Of a DNA stretch of 64,000 nucleotides, positions 49,101 through 57,808 are shown one piece after another. The stretch is from Holothuria scabra (lineage: Eukaryota; Echinodermata; Holothuroidea; Aspidochirotida; Holothuriidae), in NCBI GenBank assembly GCA_037179385.1, contig CM074187.1, forward strand, positions 310,001 through 374,000, written 5' to 3'. A model generated the notes under the pieces. It saw only the letters and a list, made by a program, of their open reading frames with translations, was not told where the DNA came from and made no database searches. The translations under genes were made by a program, and so were the position numbers. How positions within the stretch are numbered: position 1 is the first letter of the stretch; the number at the start of each line of letters is the position of its first letter.

Positions 49101-52100
49101 CCGAAGACAACAGCGTCTTAAAAATACAAAATATCTTCCAACAAACAGTTTCAACTTCCAGCAACAGAAAGGGAAAAGAAAGTTTAATGAGATGTAATCA
49201 TCTATTTGTCCCTAAAATGCTTTGCAAAAACCAGAAGTGAAAGTAACCTTACTGAACATCTGTTACTAAGAACCACTCATTAGAAAATTACTTGACCATG
49301 TATCCTTGTTAAAGTGATAATTCCATTTTGGTAGTGCAGTTGGTGGGGCAATAATTTCATTGATCATATGTCCATATGCCCATTGAAAAACACCCTTTTG
49401 ACCAAGCAATCTCTCCCTTCATGATTACTTTGGAACATCTATGAATACTTTGTAAACATCAATATATTTCCCTTACCTATGTGCAGAATACAGCAATGTT
49501 TTGAAGTTCTATTGAAAATTTTAATTCCTTTTTTACCTGTTTTTGACAGGATGTAAAAGATGGAGAAAATGATGTCATAGAAGAGCATGACAGTGCTGGT
49601 GAAGGAAGTGACGGTTGGGACTTGAAGGTAAGTTTATGCAATGATTTTGATGAATACATTTTTAAAATGTATGAGTTCAGGAAATTTCCTTAACTCTGAA
49701 AATTTGAAGTTTTGAGCACAAAAAAGGAAATCTGCTTTGCTAGAAAAAACACTTGCCATGGTCAGTGTGATTGAAATGACTAAATTTGAGGAGTTTGAAG
49801 GTTATTTGAAATACCTTTAAGGAATGATAATTTTACTGCATGAACATACTTGAAAAATGGAAAAAAGATAGCACCCTTTTGTACAATGGGCTCCTCCCCA
49901 TGTTGAGTTTTATCAAGGAAAACTGCACCCTTAGGCCCTCTGCCAGACTGACAACTGTGGATATCAGTATCCCAAAATCAGCCTGTACCTCAATTATTTG
50001 TGTGCACTTTGCATCGTTTATTGACAATTGTAAGTTTATTGATAAGATTTTAAGAATGAAACATATTTTGTTCATGAATGAAAACGCTTTTAATTCAGCC
50101 CATCCTTTCTCTCCCTTTCTCCTGCAAGATCACACTGCGGAATTAAGTTGATCAGTTACTGCTTAAAAAAAAGATATCCAGTAAATTAGTAAAATATTAT
50201 CACCAGTGTCCTCCTTATTTGGAAATAGAAAAAGATGTTAAACAGGCTATCCCCTGTTCTTGAGCATGCTGGGAATGAAAGAGATTTTTCCTGATGTTTG
50301 ACAAGAAAATGATGAAAGATTTTTGACCTGGGAAATTATGTTGAAAAAGAAATATTGTTAAAAAATGTTAACCTATATTGCATCTTCCCTTGGCTAGTCC
50401 GTGTGTATTGCTTTCCTTTGTTTGTTTGTGCATTCGAAGGTTAATAGTGTTTAATTTATTTGTTTTGACATAAGGTAAGTTTTTATATAGACCATTGTCA
50501 ACTGGATAATTCATGATTGCCTGTTAACTATACTGAGATTGTGAAGGAGCTAAGAAATATTTTTTGTGCTCAATTCACAGGGGCAATTGAGATGCCTACC
50601 AGATGTGAATGTTGGGGACTCTGGAAGTGACTCTGAAAGTGATACAAATTCATATGTTATACCCTTACCAACCAGGAGACATAGGAGAGCTAGTCTGTGG
50701 TTAGCTTCTTCATCTGGAGAGCCCTATGATCCAGAGAGTGTGCTAACTGAGGATAATGATACGACAAGTACGTATGCTGAGGATTGTGAGAAAGCCATTA
50801 CTGAAGATAATGAAAGTAAAAGTTTTCCTGAAAGTATCAGTGTGCAAAAGACAAATAACACCAAGAAACGTAAGTGGGATAAGAAACACTGTTGCGTTTA
50901 CTGCATGAAAAAGTTTGCCAAACTTCCAAGACACTTTGAACAAGTCCATTACAATGAAGTTGAAGTCGCAAAAGCTCTTAGCCACAGGAAAGGCTCCAAA
51001 ATCAGAAAACAACAGTTTGATTTGCTAAGGAACAAAGGAAACCATTCACATAATATTGAAGTTTTAAAGGCAGGAAAAGGTAGCCTTATCCCCGCAAGAA
51101 GATGTGCTTATGAAGTATCACATCAAGACTTCTTGCCTTGTGATGTATGTTTTGGTTACTTTGTGAGACAGGACCTTTGGAAACACAAAAAGCACTGTAC
51201 CATGAATGCAGATGCAAGCAAAAAGTCTGAAAGACATCATCAGGCAAAGTCCTCTTTACTTCTTCCGGTTTCAAATGAAGCTTCAGAAATCTTTAAAGAG
51301 AGAGTATTTGGAGTTATGCACTGTGATGATGTTTCATTTGCTGCAAGGCGGGATGACATTATTGTGAAGTTTGGAGAGAGGATGTTTGCTAAGCTGGGGA
51401 ATGAAAAGCATCACATTACCCATGTGAGCCAAAAGATGCGAGAGTTGGGAAGACTGATCTTGAAAGTTAGAGAAATTGACCCTACCATAGTCACTTTGCA
51501 GGAATGCATACATCCTAGCCGGTTTGATGCTATTTTAGAAGCCGTGCGAAGCTTAGCAGGATTTGATCCAAACACAGGAACGTATAAAACACCTTCCTTA
51601 GCTATAAAGTTGGGACAGTCGATTCAAAAATGTGCCTTGATCATAAAAGCAGATTGTATTCGCAATCAAGATCCAGTGTTGGAAGCACAAGCAGAGAAGT
51701 TTTCTGAGCTAGCATCAATTGAATGGAACCACAAAGTTGCATCTGGTGCAAGAACATCACTTTATGAAAGAAAATTTAACAAACCTAACATGCTTCCACT
51801 GTCAGAAGACATTGTCAAAATCCAGGCCACATTGTCAAAGGTGATGGAAGACAACAAGAAGCTGCTAACTTCAGGAGACAGTATGGTGGAAGTTGCTTGG
51901 AAGACTTTGGCAGAAGTAACACTTTCTAAGCTGATACTTTTCAACCGCAGAAGAAGTGGCGAGGTGCAAAGAATCCAAGAAGAGGATTTCACAAAGAGAA
52001 GGCACTGTGGTTCAAACAGTGACATATTGGATTCTCTGTCACAGTGGGAGCAAAGGCTTTGTGTCAAAATGGAAAGGATTGAAATAAAGGGGAAGAGAGG

Positions 52101-54389
52101 AAGGAAGGTGCCAATCCTTTTGACAAAGGAGGTGGTAGAGGCAATGGAATTGCTCCACAGTACAAGACAACAAGCAGGTGTTGCCAATGAAAACCCTTAC
52201 TTCTTTGCAAGAGTCAGCCTTGGTTCAAAGGAGCCATTGCGGGGATCAGATTGTCTGAGGAAATATGCTGTACTGGCAAATACCAAATTTCCTGCCAACT
52301 TGACTTCGACAAAATTAAGAAAACAGATTGCCACAGTTTCTCAAATTGTTAGCTTAAAGGACAATGAATTGGATGTCCTTGCTGGTTTCCTAGGGCATGA
52401 CATACGGACACATAGGGAATACTACCGTCTGCCTGAAGATACCCTCCAAATGGCAAAAGTTGCACGCCTCCTTCTTGTAATGGAAAAAGGAACTGTGGGA
52501 AGCTTTAAAGATAAGACATTAGAGGAAATTGAAATTCCCCTTGATGGTAAGTGTTTTTTTTTTATCTCTCAATCATTTTAGGTGAAGAATTAAGGTTTTT
52601 CTTATGATTTGGTATTAGTAACATCTTCTGCTTTAGAGGTTAAAATGAGGATTGGAGTGACAACTGTGAAATGTTTTGGATTACCCTTTTTGAAAAAGGG
52701 TAGTCACATTCTTCAGAACAGGTTAAAAGGGAGATTTATGTAACCAGCAAGAGCTTACACAAACTGATGTCAATCATTGCATTCACCAAGGTGATTTCTA
52801 CATATATTATGTATGGATTTTGAGTAAATACAATATTGGCTAGAATGCAGAAGAAGAAGGTTATCATAGGGCCACCGAAAAGTTGCTTGATTCTCATCAC
52901 TGGCCAGACAAATTTTTCACACTGTGTTTTGTTTAGAGGTTTTTTTTTTTAATAAAGCCCTCCCTGGCTTATTTTATTGTTTGTATGTTTTAAATTTTTT
53001 GATCTAAAAGAAATATCTGATCCCTGACATTATTTTTCATGTTTTCAATAAATATATTGCTCAAAATCACAGCTTTTAAATCCTACAATCAGATCTTCCT
53101 TTGTTAGCATACTTGCAAGCGACAAGATCAACTTAACAAGAGCACTCTGGATTGCTTACATGATTTAATGTATAAAATAGGGCTCAAAAGGGACACACTG
53201 AAAACTATTTTGTAATAACGAATGAAAATGGATCTGGGGGACAAGTGTTTTCAGAAATCATTTTATTTTTAATAGGGCCTAAGTAGGGAATGGTTCTTGA
53301 GGGAAGAATGTTAAAAAAGAAAAACATGAAATACCAAACTTCTCTTTCCTGAAAGCAATATGCTAGTTTTCTTGTAATTCAGTGATCAACGTGCAGATTT
53401 ATGCTTTTTAATTTAGATCACAGCTGCACAGATGAAGAAACTGATGAAGAAAGTAATTTGGATGAACCCAGTCAGTGTCAGTTGAGCAAGAATGAGCAAA
53501 ACCCAACCAAGAAAGGACATCAGAAGGAAGGACAGCCAGTTGAGGAGTGGGAACAGGAAAATGATGGAAGTGATGAAGATGATGATGATGATGGTAGTGA
53601 TTATGATAATGAAAGAGTACAAAACTATCCAGCATCAAAAAGTTCCACTTCGTCAGGGAGAAAAGGTATCTAGACATTCAGATTTCTATTTGGATTCCTA
53701 TTTTGAATCATTGCTTAGTCATATTTGGGGAGCAATGACAACTGTCTAAGGTCTGTACATTTTAACTTTCAAGAAAAAGGAAGAGGATATCAAAACTTTA
53801 TATGAATTACAAACTTAAGCCTTTCATAATACAGAAAGATGTTAGGGTTGAATTCATCTTTTCACGCCCACTTAGAAGAACTATTATCATCGGACCTATT
53901 CATTGACTTCTTTGGTAAATGGGCTATTTTTTCTTCTGGGAATTTGATATTGCTGGTGAGTGTATTCAAGGATGTCATGGCCTAGAATTGAGGTTTGCAA
54001 GAAAGAGGAAAAAGCCCCAAAGATGTTATGAAATAACAATATGCTATGTTGTAAATTATTTTTTTACAAGCATAAAATTAGATGCATGTTTGAGCAAACA
54101 GCTATTTGGCATTTGCACTTTGCTCATGTGCAGACTTAATTTGAATTTCACATTTTTTTAAATCCTTCTTACAGTTACTGCTAAGGAGAAAGCAAAGTGG
54201 ACCCCAAGGGAGAAAAGAGCTGTAGAGAAACATTTTGCACAGCATATTCGCCTCATGAAAGTGCCGCGGAAGAATGAGTGTGAGGAGGCACGGCGAAAAT
54301 TTGCTGAACTCCAACAAAAGACTTGGAAGACTATCAAATATAAAGTTTATAGTATAATTCAGTGTAACAGACGTCAGATGTTAAAGTAG
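16057..54389 (+). CDS. SET-domain / acidic-repeat / tyrosine-recombinase / SANT-like chimeric gene (32 exons)
   Basis: Spliced model: 16057-16165, 16448-16592, 19082-19292, 20840-20902, 23 array exons, 48621-48707, 49550-49627, 50581-52546, 53417-53665, 54175-54389 (TAG). Every junction has GT and AG and every phase agrees, giving about 1661 residues. Order: a basic N-terminus; a KMT5A-like SET domain (about 37-148); about 697 residues of acidic repeats; two zinc-finger-like motifs; a YR domain; an acidic linker; and a C-terminal SANT/Myb-like domain. Many animal genomes, notably fish, contain multicopy uncharacterised genes with the finger-YR-SANT layout, and others with this SET type. I recognise the layout but know no assigned function. 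Likely nuclear and chromatin or DNA acting. The start is the first ATG in exon 1; a coding exon upstream is possible because ATAATG follows a weak AG. An active transposase-like enzyme and a domesticated host gene both remain possible. Confidence 0.82.
16448..16592 (+). CDS. Exon 2: first half of the KMT5A-like SET domain
   Basis: Acceptor TCCTTTCTTCTCAG, donor GTAAGTGC. It encodes GLGVFSVKEFDKGEFILEYP, then GEL, and later YIYYFRHKGKYM. The GxGVF, KGEF and EYxGEL motifs and the YYFRH segment are diagnostic of the KMT5A (SETD8) type of SET lysine methyltransferase, which methylates histone H4 lysine 20 in characterised members. The exon ends two bases into a codon that the next exon completes as cysteine, giving MCIDAT. 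Confidence 0.88.
19082..19292 (+). CDS. Exon 3: second half of the SET domain
   Basis: Acceptor TTTTCTTTAAAG, donor GTATGTTT, ending at a codon boundary. It encodes CIDATNSQRLGRYINDEWKR followed by PNA, then LGIFALKHISKFEEIRFDYG and D. The cofactor and active-site motif normally read NH is ND here (INDEWKRPN, residues 98-106). The catalytic-tyrosine motif (FDYGD, 137-141) is intact. The domain ends with PWRGKSGEVVV before the acidic repeats. Methyltransferase activity is plausible but unproven, given the H to D change. Confidence 0.88.
19293..20839. other. Intron containing a degenerate leading copy of the array unit
   Basis: From about 19910 the sequence aligns with the array intron (GAGTCCTCATTTTTGTATC, then AAAGTCCTCAGATGTCC and ATTGGTGTGTG), but with many differences. 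It is the oldest, most diverged unit at the left edge of the array. Confidence 0.6.
20840..20902 (+). CDS. Exon 4: diverged first acidic repeat exon
   Basis: 63 bases, phase 0 at both ends, acceptor TGTTCTTGACAG, donor GTGAGTTC. It encodes NVDGEEQNSAVEENSGDKGL plus E. It aligns with the later array exons (GEE, then SGDK) but is six codons shorter and clearly older. Confidence 0.8.
22105..22185 (+). CDS. First full-length acidic repeat exon of the array
   Basis: Encodes the 27-residue repeat with T and L where later copies have I and G (HDSTDELSSGDKDLR). Its introns differ from the array consensus at more positions than the central copies do, fitting a position near the old edge. Confidence 0.85.
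23588..23740 (-). mobile_element. hAT-like fragment inside an array unit (copy 1)
   Basis: A 153-base segment replaces about 178 bases of the normal intron. Read on the minus strand it starts CTAGGGCTCAACCGATAATT and is rich in CGATATCGG-type words. This resembles the ends of hAT elements I know from fish and invertebrates (a start like CAGGGCTCAACCGAT). No transposase remains. Near-identical copies lie at 34941-35093 and 40605-40757, carried there by duplication of the array unit. Confidence 0.5.
34941..35093 (-). mobile_element. hAT-like fragment inside an array unit (copy 2)
   Basis: The same 153-base segment with the same breakpoints as at 23588. It therefore spread by amplification of its host unit and not by independent insertion. 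Confidence 0.5.
40605..40757 (-). mobile_element. hAT-like fragment inside an array unit (copy 3)
   Basis: The same segment and breakpoints again, 5664 bases from copy 2. This equals the distance between the neighbouring repeat exons (34720 to 40384). Confidence 0.5.
48621..48707 (+). CDS. Diverged acidic repeat exon near the right edge of the array
   Basis: 87 bases, phase 0, acceptor GTTTTTGCCAG, donor GTGAGTTC. It encodes DGTDAEHVEGEEQDMYSTDE followed by GSSGGKDLK. It has two extra codons relative to the central copies and several replacements. Confidence 0.85.
49550..49627 (+). CDS. Most diverged acidic repeat exon (last of the series)
   Basis: 78 bases, phase 0, acceptor CTGTTTTTGACAG, donor GTAAGTTT. 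It encodes DVKDGENDVIEEHDSAGEGS followed by DGWDLK. Only the EEHDS and DLK parts still match the array consensus. Confidence 0.82.
49628..50580. other. Intron before the recombinase exon
   Basis: No coding exon is seen. The 103-codon plus-strand frame around 49840-50151 lacks splice support and conserved features. The intron ends at the acceptor CTCAATTCACAG. Confidence 0.55.
50581..52546 (+). CDS. Large exon: zinc fingers and tyrosine recombinase domain
   Basis: 1966 bases from acceptor CAATTCACAG to donor GTAAGTGT, entering at phase 0 and leaving with one base. The open frame runs back to 50566, but there is no ATG, so this is an internal exon. Exon residue numbers: acidic/serine-rich start; C2H2 finger C105, C108, H118, H123; a basic stretch (SHRKGSKIRKQQ); a second finger-like CxxC at 187-190 with W200, H202 and C206; a helical core-binding-like region (about 225-440); then the YR catalytic domain. 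There the box-I arginine is in NRRRSGEV (about R458), the beta-hairpin lysine in EIKGKRGRKV (about K503-K509), TKLR stands at the HxxR position (R580), LGH has H606, and Y614/Y615 lie in REYYRLP. The layout is that of a complete strand-exchange domain. Confidence 0.88.
52547..53416. other. Intron between recombinase and acidic linker exons
   Basis: AT-rich, nothing recognisable; ends with acceptor TTTTTAATTTAG. Confidence 0.6.
53417..53665 (+). CDS. Acidic linker exon of the SET-recombinase gene
   Basis: 249 bases. With the G from 52546 it begins DHSCTDEETDEESNLDEPSQ and includes GSDEDDDDDGSDYD, then a serine-rich tail (KSSTSSGRK), leaving one base at donor GTATCTAG. It has no fold-like pattern and is likely a disordered linker between the recombinase and the C-terminal SANT-like domain. 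Phase joins cleanly on both sides. Confidence 0.8.
53666..54174. other. Last intron of the SET-recombinase gene
   Basis: Nothing recognisable; ends with acceptor AAATCCTTCTTACAG. Confidence 0.6.
54175..54389 (+). CDS. Last coding exon: SANT/Myb-like domain
   Basis: With the carried-over G it reads VTAKEKAKWTPREKRAVEKH, then FAQHIRLMKVPRKNECEEAR, and TWKTIKYKVYSIIQ before the TAG at 54387. The pattern W-T-P-R-E, then H-F, I, K-V-P-K-E-C, and finally W-x-x-I-K is that of the short SANT/Myb-like helix-turn-helix found at the C-terminus of related finger-YR proteins in fish and invertebrates. A role in DNA or chromatin binding is inferred. Confidence 0.8.
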
Positions 54390-56422
54390 TTTTGCCTCTT
54401 CTTAAGAATCATGCATGAAGCAGGACTTAAAGCTCTGTATTTTAGTTCTGTTGTGATTACAGTGTGTCTGGTGCCATCCCAAGTTTACATAAATGTTTAG
54501 GGCTGAGGTAATTACTGTAGGGTTACTGTCAAGGTGGCTGCAGGATACAAAGCTGATTACTTCATTCCACTGCAGAATTTATTTTGACAGGAATGTCTTT
54601 TTCATCTCTGACCAGATACTTGACCAAAAAGAAGGAAAAAAGGCAGCAATGGCTCTCCCCTTTTGGTAGATAATTGACATCCCTTTGGATGTTGATGAAG
54701 CCAATGGAGCCAAGAAATTTGAGAGAAAAATTGCAAATGTAGCGTTGGTTTGCATTGGGACTTTACACATTTTAATAGTACATCAAAACCTTTTGGGTTC
54801 CAGATATTTGATCAACTTCTCATGAATGCTGGATCAACTTCATACACAAAATAGAACAGCCAACAGGGCTTGAATAGTCACTGTGTGTGTAGCTTTTGAT
54901 CTGTTAAAGTGGTAAGGTTTATTATTAGATGGTTCAAGTGCTGTGTTTTGGTGTAGGAGTGATACATTTGTCTTGCACAGTGCTGGATGAATATATCCAT
55001 CTTAAAAAGGAAACTGGATATTTGTATGTATTTAGAAATCAGTCAAATGTTTTATGAAACAGCAGTGAGATGGCATTTACACAGAATATTAAATTTTGAT
55101 GAAAGTATCTCAAAAGCGTGAATGAGATGAGGCTGTCCAATTATTTTTGCAAACTGCAGTGTGAACCTTAGAAATCTGCATCTTCCTGGTATAGGTAGAA
55201 TTATTACTGCCTTTTCAGCTTATACCAAAAAGCTGGTGTAATCTATGTGGCTGAGTAGTCACCGAAGGAAACAGGCATTGGAAAGAGAATAGCACATACA
55301 CATTATGAAAGCACAGGTCTCCAAAAGGTGAATTGATAAGCCTTTCTGGGCATTTGAAGAGAAAAACAGAAGAATGTGGTAACTACAAATTAAAGCACCA
55401 CTTTTTGACTGTTGGATGTCATAACCAATAACCCTCTGTACTATAGCAAACTGGTCTTGAAATATGGTTGGCCTTTGTTTTATAGAGGTCATTTCACCAA
55501 AGTCACTATGTTGCACATCTCCCTATTTTGCAGTCCAGGCATCCATTTAACAACACTTGTTACTAGGTGCTCTCTTGTGCCTTTATCCATAATACACTGC
55601 GCATAATCAGTTACATCTAGTATGCTAAATTGACGCCACATGCAAGGCCTCTATAGAATGGTCAAAATCATAAATCGAGGTGTTTTGTAGGTGTTTATCA
55701 GCATTTGGTTGAAGCATGAGATATAGTTTTCGAGTTACGATGTTGTTGTTTAACTTTCATTTCATTGTTGTGGTTTCCATGTTGATCAGTTGATCTAAAC
55801 AGTAATTATGATGGAAAAACACCATCCCTTGGCAGTAGGTTGTCAAGACTCTTGACCCTCTTTAGCAACCTAGTCATGCTGGTATTCTGATGAAAGCGTT
55901 GTTGTTTATGATTTAATTATTTTCATGTAGCTTTTCCAGCTAAAATGTTTGTTTGGTTTAAACTATTTAGTGCAAGGTTTTACCTTTATTCAAAGTTTTG
56001 CCAGATAAGTAGAATTAAAAATGCTGTGCATTAACTAATAAGTGTGAAGTGTTTCTAGAAATTAAGAAAGATGGCAGGATTTATTGTGACCACTGGGCAC
56101 GTACGTATCTATCCTTTTTACCACCTATCTCTGACACTTGCAAAAGTGGCTGACAGTGACTGACAGTAGCAAGTGATTTTGATGACACTTTGAAGTAGTG
56201 ACCCTATAGGCAAGGACCTTCATATGTTGTCATAAATGTAAAGTGAAAGGCCATTGCAGGGGTTGTATTTGTCTGTATTCAAAAAATACTTCTACAAATC
56301 AGCAGTGAAAAGGCATTTTGCATAGCCCACATTCCTGTGGAAAGTATGTGGGAAAGTATCTGAAAAGCATGTAATGGGACTGTCTGGGAATAAGGCAACA
56401 ACCTCAGACAATTTAATATACT
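54390..56422. other. 3' UTR and downstream non-coding region
   Basis: No canonical AATAAA stands close after the stop, so the transcript end is uncertain. A segment at about 55050-55130 (CAGCAGTGAGATGGCATTT, then AAAGTATCTCAAAAGCG) recurs in degraded form at about 56300-56395. This suggests that part of the gene's 3' region was once duplicated downstream. Confidence 0.45.
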
Positions 56423-56940
56423 TTTGCATAAAAGGCTTTACATATAAAATTTGCTGTACTCATAAATACTAAATTTCCTGCCAACTTGACTTGAATGACT
56501 TAAACAGATAGCCACTGTTTCTCAGATTGTTAGCTTGAAGGACAAACTGCATGTCCTTACAGGCTTCCAGTGGCATGACATTTATGCACAGAGAGTACTA
56601 CTGTCTTCCAAAAAATACCCTTTTGATGGCAAAAGTTGCATGCCTTCTGCTTTGCATAAAATGCTTCGTATATAAAATTTGCTGTACTCTTAAATACTAA
56701 ATTTCCTGCCAACTTGACTTGAATGACTAAAACAAATAGCCGCTGTTTCTCAGATTGTAAGCTTGAAGGACAATGAATTGCTTGTCCTTTCAGGCTTCCT
56801 GTGGTGTCACATCTGTACACACCGAGAATACCTGTACTACTGTACCATCTTCCAAGAAGATACCCTCCCAATGGCAAAAGTTGCATGCCTTCTGCTTGTG
56901 ATGGAGAAGGTAACTGTTGGGGGCTTTCAAGATAAGTAGT
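56423..56940 (+). pseudogene. Two tandem dead fragments of the recombinase C-terminal coding region
   Basis: Copy 1 (about 56423-56650) and copy 2 (about 56651-56940) each match 52255-52510 of the intact exon, from TTTGCTGTACT and AAATTTCCTGCCAACTTGAC onward. Copy 2 continues to GGGCTTTCAAGATAAG. Both carry the same TGA (56492-56494 and 56720-56722) where the gene has a serine codon, so the stop predates their duplication. Frameshifts also break the LGH and tyrosine region. They lie just inside the right inverted repeat. Confidence 0.85.
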
Positions 56941-57071
56941 CAATTCAAAGCTAGCTTGTTCAGCTGACAGTGCAGTGTGTATTTGAAAACCTCAAAATTG
57001 CTTTTTCCACCTGCATATCAGAATGTTAAAAATACTTCCCTTTCTTCTCACAGACTCTCTGCATTACCGCA

Positions 57072-57808
57072 TGACGAAATGGTTGTGGTAAAAAAATACA
57101 CTTGATTTCCTTCCTTGCCCAGTTGCACAATTTGATGATTGACAGACAGTAATACTTCATGCAAAGACATTTAATCCAAGTCAACAAACCCCAGCCACAG
57201 TATGCAGAACACATAGAGGCTGTTTTGATTACAATCCTGCCCAAAGAACTGTGTAATTTATTGCAACCGAAGTGGACTACAAGCTTGGTGAAGTGGCAAT
57301 AATAGACCCCCAGCAGTAGGTTTGGAAACATGATATAACTCAGTTGAACAATAGATTACTGAGGTTAGAAAATCAAATTTTTTACCACAATCGAAACAGC
57401 ATGCACACTAATTTCCAAAGACATTTGCGAGCTGTGACTGTTCACCTCTGCATACCAAAGGTTGTGCAGATTAGCACAAGCGTCATATAACTGTTACAGA
57501 CTCCATTGACCTCTGACAATTATTTATCGCTAAGAAAAGCCTGCAGTAGGAAGTGTGTCATTGACAGATTGTCTTATGTACTAGCTTTCATAAATAATGT
57601 TTGACCATTAACACAGAACAACAAACCTGTGTATTTTTGAGGACTTCTGTGATACTTTGCCAGGATTGTTATGCTATGGGAACCAATATTAGTTGCAGGA
57701 TATGCACGCATGTTCAACCAAGGATTTTGGTTTAGGTCCTCGGTTTGATTCCAAGTCCTCAGTTGTCAGGTGTTTTACCAATTTAGAGACCTCGGTTATA
57801 CATAACTA
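57072..57808 (-). repeat. Right arm of the long inverted repeat
   Basis: The reverse complement of this stretch matches 8303-8867 and 10025-10328 in order. It starts near 57805 (outermost words TTATGTATAACCGAGG and GACAACTGAGGACTT) and ends near 57072 (ACTTGGATTAAATGTCTTT, then AAGGAAGGAAATCA). It lacks the 1.16 kb left-arm segment. The GTCCTC word occurs at 57736 and 57755, and on the other strand at 57639. Divergence from the left arm suggests the arms are not a very recent pair. Confidence 0.75.

Noticed and set aside
20903..49627. Interpreting the array as a CRISPR-like or satellite array
   Set aside because: The units are over 1 kb, contain functional-looking exons in phase with flanking gene exons, and lie in animal DNA. 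A tandem exon duplication explains them.
50566..50580. Start of the recombinase protein at 50566
   Set aside because: The codon there is GTG, and a clean splice acceptor ends at 50580. The frame joins in phase to the upstream repeat exons, so this is an internal exon.
51762..52187. 141-codon minus-strand frame inside the recombinase exon
   Set aside because: Antisense shadow of a well-supported coding exon.
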